Source: Saccoglossus kowalevskii | Taxonomy: Eukaryota > Hemichordata > Enteropneusta > Harrimaniidae | DNA length: 12,966 bases | Direction: 5' to 3' | Assembly: GCF_000003605.2 (NCBI RefSeq) | Contig: NW_003111993.1 | Coordinates: 7,537-20,502, forward strand | In this document: positions 8,671-12,966 of the stretch, piece after piece | Layout: the number at the start of each line of letters is the position of its first letter | Numbering within the stretch: position 1 is the first letter of the stretch | The notes under the pieces: model-generated | Databases searched by the model: none | What the model saw: the letters and a program-made list of their open reading frames with translations, nothing else | What the model was told of the DNA's origin: nothing | Made by a program: the position numbers and the translations under genes

Positions 8671-8940
8671 GTTTATTGGTCCCCCTTTGAACGAAGTTCG
8701 AAAACGGAAACTTATAATTCGGTCTTCGTCCGTCCGTAGTCATATTTCAGAATCCTTTGGACCGATTCCTTTCATTCTTTGCATGTTCTTAGTACTTTAT
8801 GTGGGACATGTGCACATGCAGTGGTTTAGCGATTCGATTCAAAATGGCCGACCGGCAGCCATCATTTTTTTCGAAAATGTCGTATTTTGGACATGCTTTG
8901 TCAGTTTTTATTCACACTTGGTACATATATAATACATGTT
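8671..8940. mobile_element. Candidate dispersed repeat (non-autonomous element)
   Basis: The block contains the string TCTTCGTCCGTCCGTAGTC, a middle part about a pyrimidine-rich ATTCCTTTCATTC segment, an AAAATGGCCGACCGGCAGCC core at about 8842-8861, and a CACTTGGTACATATATAATA tail. From memory, this combination recurs in high copy number in marine invertebrate genomes. The 81-codon frame through it is not a credible protein. I could not identify terminal inverted repeats or a target duplication, so the ends are approximate and the class is unknown. Confidence 0.45.
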
Positions 8941-10714
8941 AGGATACATGTCCGTGACAATTTCTTGTGCAACAATACAACTACAAAGAGTTGTGTTGTG
9001 GACGGATAAAGCCCAGCACAGGCCATTTCCCTTATTAACACACAGCAAGACAATCTCAGTGTACGAAGTCAGTTCAAATGAGGAACTACTCCTTTTATAA
9101 AGAAACTGGAGGAACGTTGTGTAAAAGACAAACTAACAGGACTAACAAATGAAACGTGCTTCTGCTGAACGCGTATTTTTGCGTGTAGAGCGCGTGATCG
9201 TTGAGGTTACTTCTCCTACGTCCGCAATGGGTCCGACTTTTTGTTTCTAAATTTGTAATGCCTATAGCTCAGCATAACTCAACTCTCTCAGTGAAACATG
9301 TACAAGTAACTATAAACACGAACTAGAACATAAAACATTTGCATAAAACATCGATCAATAAGTGCACAATAAATGGGAATTTGCGATCTCCGCGCGACAA
9401 ATTGCAATTTATTCCCTATCCCAGAATCTCCAATTTGGTCATTACACATATGTTAACATTGTAAGCCCCATGTAAAGATTTATTGTTGGGCACCATGGCA
9501 ACAAGAATTCATATTCACGAGATGTACGGTAATGTAATTTTAGTGCCTCAATACCTATCCTCGGACTTGCATTTTCTCAAACATAGTTTAAACAATTTTA
9601 TCAAGTGCAATAACATAGACATGCATCTCAATTTGTTTTACTTTCACTTGAGATCTATGTTTTTCTTTGCTATGTCTTGAACCGGAGGTGTCGTCACGCA
9701 ATACGTGTTCGAATTTGATGTAAATAAACGAATCTATTGTATTTGCCGCTTGGAACTCAAGTTTCAAGGACACGCTCGCGACAACCCCTCGGTTTTAATA
9801 TGACGAGTACAATAAGAACTTTCAAAAAATTAACGGGGACTGTGTCATTTTTAATGACTTGTTATAAGTGGGTTTGGGCAGTAAATCTTTGTCATAGTGT
9901 TATTACAAATTCATGTTGTATTTTAGTCACACTACTTTCAAAGCTAATGGCATAACTACGCTCAAAGTAACACAGATTTAACGTTTAAAACAACATGTGC
10001 AGTAAACTAGTTTTAACATGCTGCTATGATAAATTGATAATTATGAAAACTAGAGTCAGTTCGTGTTGTGAGAAAGTAACTACAAGTGATGGTCAACATC
10101 TAATCTGTAGGGCAAATGACTGGTGTAATTAGTTTATCCCGTCACGAAAACAACATCCGGGTTTCAAGCACCCTTATGTATAGATGGTTACGTGGTCGCT
10201 GAATGACTTGAATGTATATCACTACAAAATAGAAAAAGAGATGGATAACGTTGAACGCTGATATATGTTGAAGCAGGGGTTAATGGCAGCCAGAAAGAAG
10301 CCATGCGATTAAAGCCTACTTAGCCGCTGAGTGCATTATTGAAAATCAAGTAAAATACGGCTTCATGCAAATTTGAAGCATCAAATCAATAACGAATAGA
10401 TTATATACTTGTCTTATGTCTCGTAATTAGTCTTGAACGTTTGTAAAAATGTGTTTAATATATAATATAATCGCATGTTTAATGAATAACAGGTTTGAGA
10501 AAGTAACATCTACAATAAAGTAAAGAAAACGACTTCCTTCAAACGATGCCACGAAAACACTAGAATGATATGCAATGAATAATTATGCTAAGGGACTGGA
10601 CAGAAAGTACAGGAGGGGTATGTTGGTGTTTTAGGGGGTGCGTCACTGATTGTCGTGCAATTGTTGAGAAGAGGGTTACAGTAGTCTGTGCAGACATAAA
10701 GGGAAGGGTCACAA
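8941..10714. other. No recognised gene
   Basis: Short frames at 9483-9680, 9588-9773 (minus) and 9737-9955 overlap one another and look like chance. Around 9160-9240 CpG dinucleotides are locally frequent (ACGCGT, GAGCGCGTG), unlike the AT-rich surroundings. I see no tRNA, rRNA or tandem repeat. Confidence 0.55.
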
Positions 10715-10861
10715 TTGAAGCCTCGTGACACCACAGTAAAAGTATCCGAGATTTTATGCACAGCCTGGTTGACTATGTTGCATCAACAAACACCTATTCT
10801 TATTATTCATTCAGCAGTTGTATTTACATTGAATGACATGTTAAAAACTTATTATATTCAG

Positions 10862-11038
10862 AGGTACCCACTGTCTAATGATTCTAATAATGAATCATCA
10901 GACAGTGGAAATGAAAGTTTCCAGCCGGTACTATACACCAGATCTGAGAGACAAAAACAAGTTACTGGAACAGAAAGTTCTTTGGAGACTAGCAATTCAG
11001 CACTGGAGAAAATGATATTTATGTACAAGTACTGTTGA
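10862..11038 (+). CDS. Possible terminal exon, about 58 codons, unrecognised
   Basis: An acceptor-like TTATTATATTCAG ends at 10861. It is followed by an open frame to TGA at 11036-11038, and an ATTAAA poly(A)-type hexamer begins immediately after the stop (11039). The predicted tail is hydrophilic and rich in Ser, Asn and Glu, with SNDSNNESSDSGNES followed by a basic SERQKQ segment. This looks more like a disordered protein end than random AT-rich translation. The same frame is open upstream to an ATG at 10775, giving an alternative 88-codon ORF. No family is recognised, and no donor or upstream exon can be assigned. Confidence 0.22.
   Translation, partial: RYPLSNDSNNESSDSGNESFQPVLYTRSERQKQVTGTESSLETSNSALEKMIFMYKYC
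10868..10908. repeat. Inverted repeat, 17-bp arms, 7-base loop
   Basis: The arm 10868-10884 (CCACTGTCTAATGATTC) pairs with 10892-10908 (GAATCATCAGACAGTGG) at 16 of 17 positions, leaving TAATAAT as loop. The stem lies inside the possible terminal exon, where it reads as Ser/Asn/Asp codons. It is too short for a typical animal pre-miRNA. Confidence 0.85.
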
Positions 11039-11108
11039 ATTAAAACACACAGATTTATTGTAGTGTAATATTATGATATAATATGTGTTTACAATACCAA
11101 TAGCCACT

Positions 11109-11513
11109 GTTTGTTTACATGTATTTCAGCAGATTGTTTGTTTACATGTATTTCAGCAGATTGTTTGTTTACATGTATTTCAGCAGATTGTTTGTTTACA
11201 TGTATTTCAGCAGATTGTTTGTTTACATGTATTTCAGCAGATTGTTTGTTTACATGTATTTCAGCAGATTGTTTGTTTACATGTATTTCAGCAGATTGTT
11301 TGTTTACATGTATTTCAGCAGATTGTTTGTTTACATGTATTTCAGCAGATTGTTTGTTTACATGTATTTCAGCAGATTGTTTGTTTACATGTATTTCAGC
11401 AGTTTGTTTGTTTACACGTATTTCAGCAGATTGTTTGTTTACATGTATTTCAGCAGATTGTTTGTTTACATGTATTTCAGCAGATTGTTTGTTTACATGT
11501 ATTTCAGCAGATT
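11109..11513. repeat. Minisatellite C: fifteen 27-bp units
   Basis: Fifteen exact-length 27-bp units each read GTTTGTTTACATGTATTTCA followed by GCAGATT. Thirteen are identical. Unit 11 has a T for A at 11403, and unit 12 has a C for T at 11417. Because 27 is a multiple of three, the three plus frames give three different nine-residue repeats, for example VCLHVFQQI in the 168-codon frame at 11085-11591. The low divergence points to a recent expansion. No sign of a real protein is seen. Confidence 0.97.
11111..11496. promoter_or_regulatory. Fifteen forkhead-type TTGTTTAC sites, 27 bp apart
   Basis: Every unit of minisatellite C contains TTGTTTAC, the complement of GTAAACAA, which is the established DAF-16/FoxO core. 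All fifteen copies are intact, including the two variant units. Fourteen units also contain the palindrome TACATGTA. An octamer ATGCAAAT, the POU/Oct consensus, lies 9 bp beyond the array at 11523-11530. The motif match is exact, but binding is inference; the sites may be a by-product of the repeat unit. Confidence 0.3.
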
Positions 11514-12586
11514 GTAAATAATATGCAAATGTTACTTTTACACCACATTACTTTATACCCTGATTATTCAAATGTGATCTTCAAAATGTAATTATCTTAG
11601 GCCATGATTATCCAGTGTACGGAAAATTAAGGCCGTGTATTAGTTAATAATAATATTTGATCTAGCAGTGATGTGGCTAGCACCTTTCTACTATAAAGGT
11701 ACAAACAGTTACTGCAATGTTTGGCAGACCTTTCTTCACTTCACAGTATATTTGGCTTTCTTTGTTATAATTTTATTTTATTAGTGTAGGTTTTATAGTA
11801 TGAATGTAGAATTTTTTCACAGGGATGTATTTACCTCAAGCTAGGGGAAACTTTTGTTGGTATGGTGGTTGTGCTGGCATGTAACCACAAACCTACTTAT
11901 TTAACAAGCTATTGTGAATGACGTAGTCCCCGTTGGAATTAGGGAAATGTTATTCATGCCAAAAATAAAGTTGCGGACGAAAATATAGTTAGTAATTTAG
12001 AGTGAATAAATGGCTGGTCTAGTATCAACAGAAATTAGATGTAATAAATTACTCTTCCAAAATCGTAATATATGGTCAGGAATTAAACAGGATAAGCTAT
12101 TCATGCATTTTTGGTATCCAAACTGAATTTCCTTTGTCTGGGCTCATGTAAAGAGATATAGTAGTATGGTCAAAACCAAGATTACAGGCAACCATCTTTG
12201 ATCCGAATGCAAAATTATAAAAAAAGTGTAGATCTAGAGTACGTAATAAGATTATAGAATGGTTGTATTGAACGTGTGTATCTCGTATTTTAAAGAATGC
12301 ACACCATTCAACACACAACACTCATGAACGTGCCAGTAAAATTGTGTATGCATCACCCTAATGTGGTACATAACAGTATCATACATTGTTCTCTTCTCAG
12401 TGAGAGAACTGATTGAAGTAGAAAAGTTCTAAGCTGTGTAATAGAACATTAATTAGTATGTATATACAGTTTTAATACATGTACTATCCTTACACTTAGA
12501 AGGAGGGAGGGTCACAATTTTTCATGCAGATGTTTGTAAAGAGTCATATATTTTTATGTACGCGATTTTCAAAAAACACTGGCCTA
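11514..12586. other. AT-rich sequence, no recognised gene
   Basis: No conserved frame is visible. A 74-codon minus-strand frame at 12097-12321 has no recognisable motif. A 7-bp inverted repeat GTTCTCT/AGAGAAC with an 8-base loop lies at 12388-12409, and a 6-bp ACCTTT/AAAGGT pair near 11681-11699. Confidence 0.55.
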
Positions 12587-12610
12587 CCCCACCCCCACCA
12601 CCCCCACCCC
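12587..12610 (-). other. G-quadruplex-type motif on the minus strand
   Basis: The plus strand has C tracts of 4, 5, 2, 5 and 4 separated by single A residues. The minus strand therefore carries four G runs of at least four with short loops, which fits the usual intramolecular G-quadruplex pattern. The tract sits in otherwise AT-rich sequence. Confidence 0.8.
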
Positions 12611-12966
12611 ACTGTACTTTTTTTCCAGTACCTAAAACAATGAACTTGATAACTCATTCTCGCGTACCGTGGTGTTTCAATTATTCAGTATGGAGAATAC
12701 CGATTAAATGCTGAATTATATTTAATAAATTACTAAACCCAAATTTAAATACATTGTATAATTAGTTTTGGGCTGACAATCGTACACTTGTGCGAAAACA
12801 CATGTGTTTTCTCGTATCCAAAGTTTTTTTTTCAAGTGTCATTATCTATCTTTAGCCAAGTAATCGTGACATCGTTAGTCCAACTGTTTACACTGGTCTA
12901 GTTAACGCGTAGATTCTATGATGAATATATTACGAGTAGCCGCGACTGTGTTACTGGTCTGGATCG
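12611..12966. other. AT-rich sequence, no recognised gene
   Basis: Nothing is recognisable apart from the palindrome at 12794-12811. The window ends without a gene boundary. Confidence 0.55.
12794..12811. repeat. Perfect 18-bp palindrome
   Basis: GAAAACACATGTGTTTTC is identical to its own reverse complement, centred on CACATGTG with an ACATGT core. The symmetry breaks at the next base on each side. It could be a symmetric protein-binding site or chance. Confidence 0.85.

Noticed and set aside
9366-9418. Inverted similarity between GGGAATTTGC and GCAATTTATTCCC
   Set aside because: Pairing needs a bulge of several bases and is not better than expected in AT-rich sequence.
9483-9955. Cluster of overlapping short ORFs on both strands
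   Set aside because: They overlap in conflicting frames, one of them starts only at TTG, and none shows a known motif.
11085-11591. 168-codon ORF with a nine-residue repeat as a protein gene
   Set aside because: Two other frames are also open through the same array, the flanking codons look random, and the near-identical DNA units suggest recent slippage rather than protein selection.
10705-12519. Direct repeat AGGGTCACAATT at 10705-10716 and 12508-12519
   Set aside because: Only 12 bases match and the flanks do not align, so a pair of element ends cannot be argued.

Overview
This looks like a piece of an animal nuclear genome: AT-rich, with no closely packed genes, no operons and no bacterial signals. 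It is dominated by non-coding tandem repeats. A dispersed-repeat-like block near 8.7-8.9 kb carries a CGTCCGTCCGT run and an AAAATGGCCGACCGG core. I associate these from memory with repeats of marine invertebrates, especially molluscs and other lophotrochozoans, so a marine invertebrate source is my best guess, not a demonstrated one. I recognise no conserved protein gene, rRNA, tRNA or transposase.

Layout. 1-1075 is AT-rich sequence with no recognisable gene. 1076-3924 is minisatellite A: about 89 diverged copies of a 32-bp unit, with several nested higher-order repeats. 3925-4234 is a unique, partly GC-richer, exon-like stretch that separates the array from an outlying 57-bp fragment of the same array (4231-4287). 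4416-4502 is a two-copy 44-bp direct repeat. 4891-5726 is minisatellite B: about 38 copies of a 22-bp unit, organised late in the array into a 110-bp five-unit higher-order repeat. 5727-8670 is AT-rich sequence with a few short, unrecognised ORFs. 8671-8940 is the dispersed-repeat candidate. 8941-10860 has nothing I can name. 10862-11038 could be a short terminal coding exon. 11109-11513 is minisatellite C: fifteen 27-bp units, thirteen of them identical. 11514-12966 contains a G-quadruplex-type C/G tract and an 18-bp perfect palindrome.

Three unrelated-looking minisatellites therefore lie within about 10.5 kb. The long open frames in this window (up to 305 codons) are by-products of these arrays. 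Units of 32 and 22 bp are not multiples of three and contain no stop in any frame of one strand, so all three frames stay open and spell the same periodic peptide. No evidence of translation is visible. The points most worth following up are the frame-independent ORFs, the recent higher-order repeats, the short inverted repeat that brackets array A and might mark a mobile element, and array C, whose every unit resembles a 3' splice site and holds an exact forkhead-type TTGTTTAC site.
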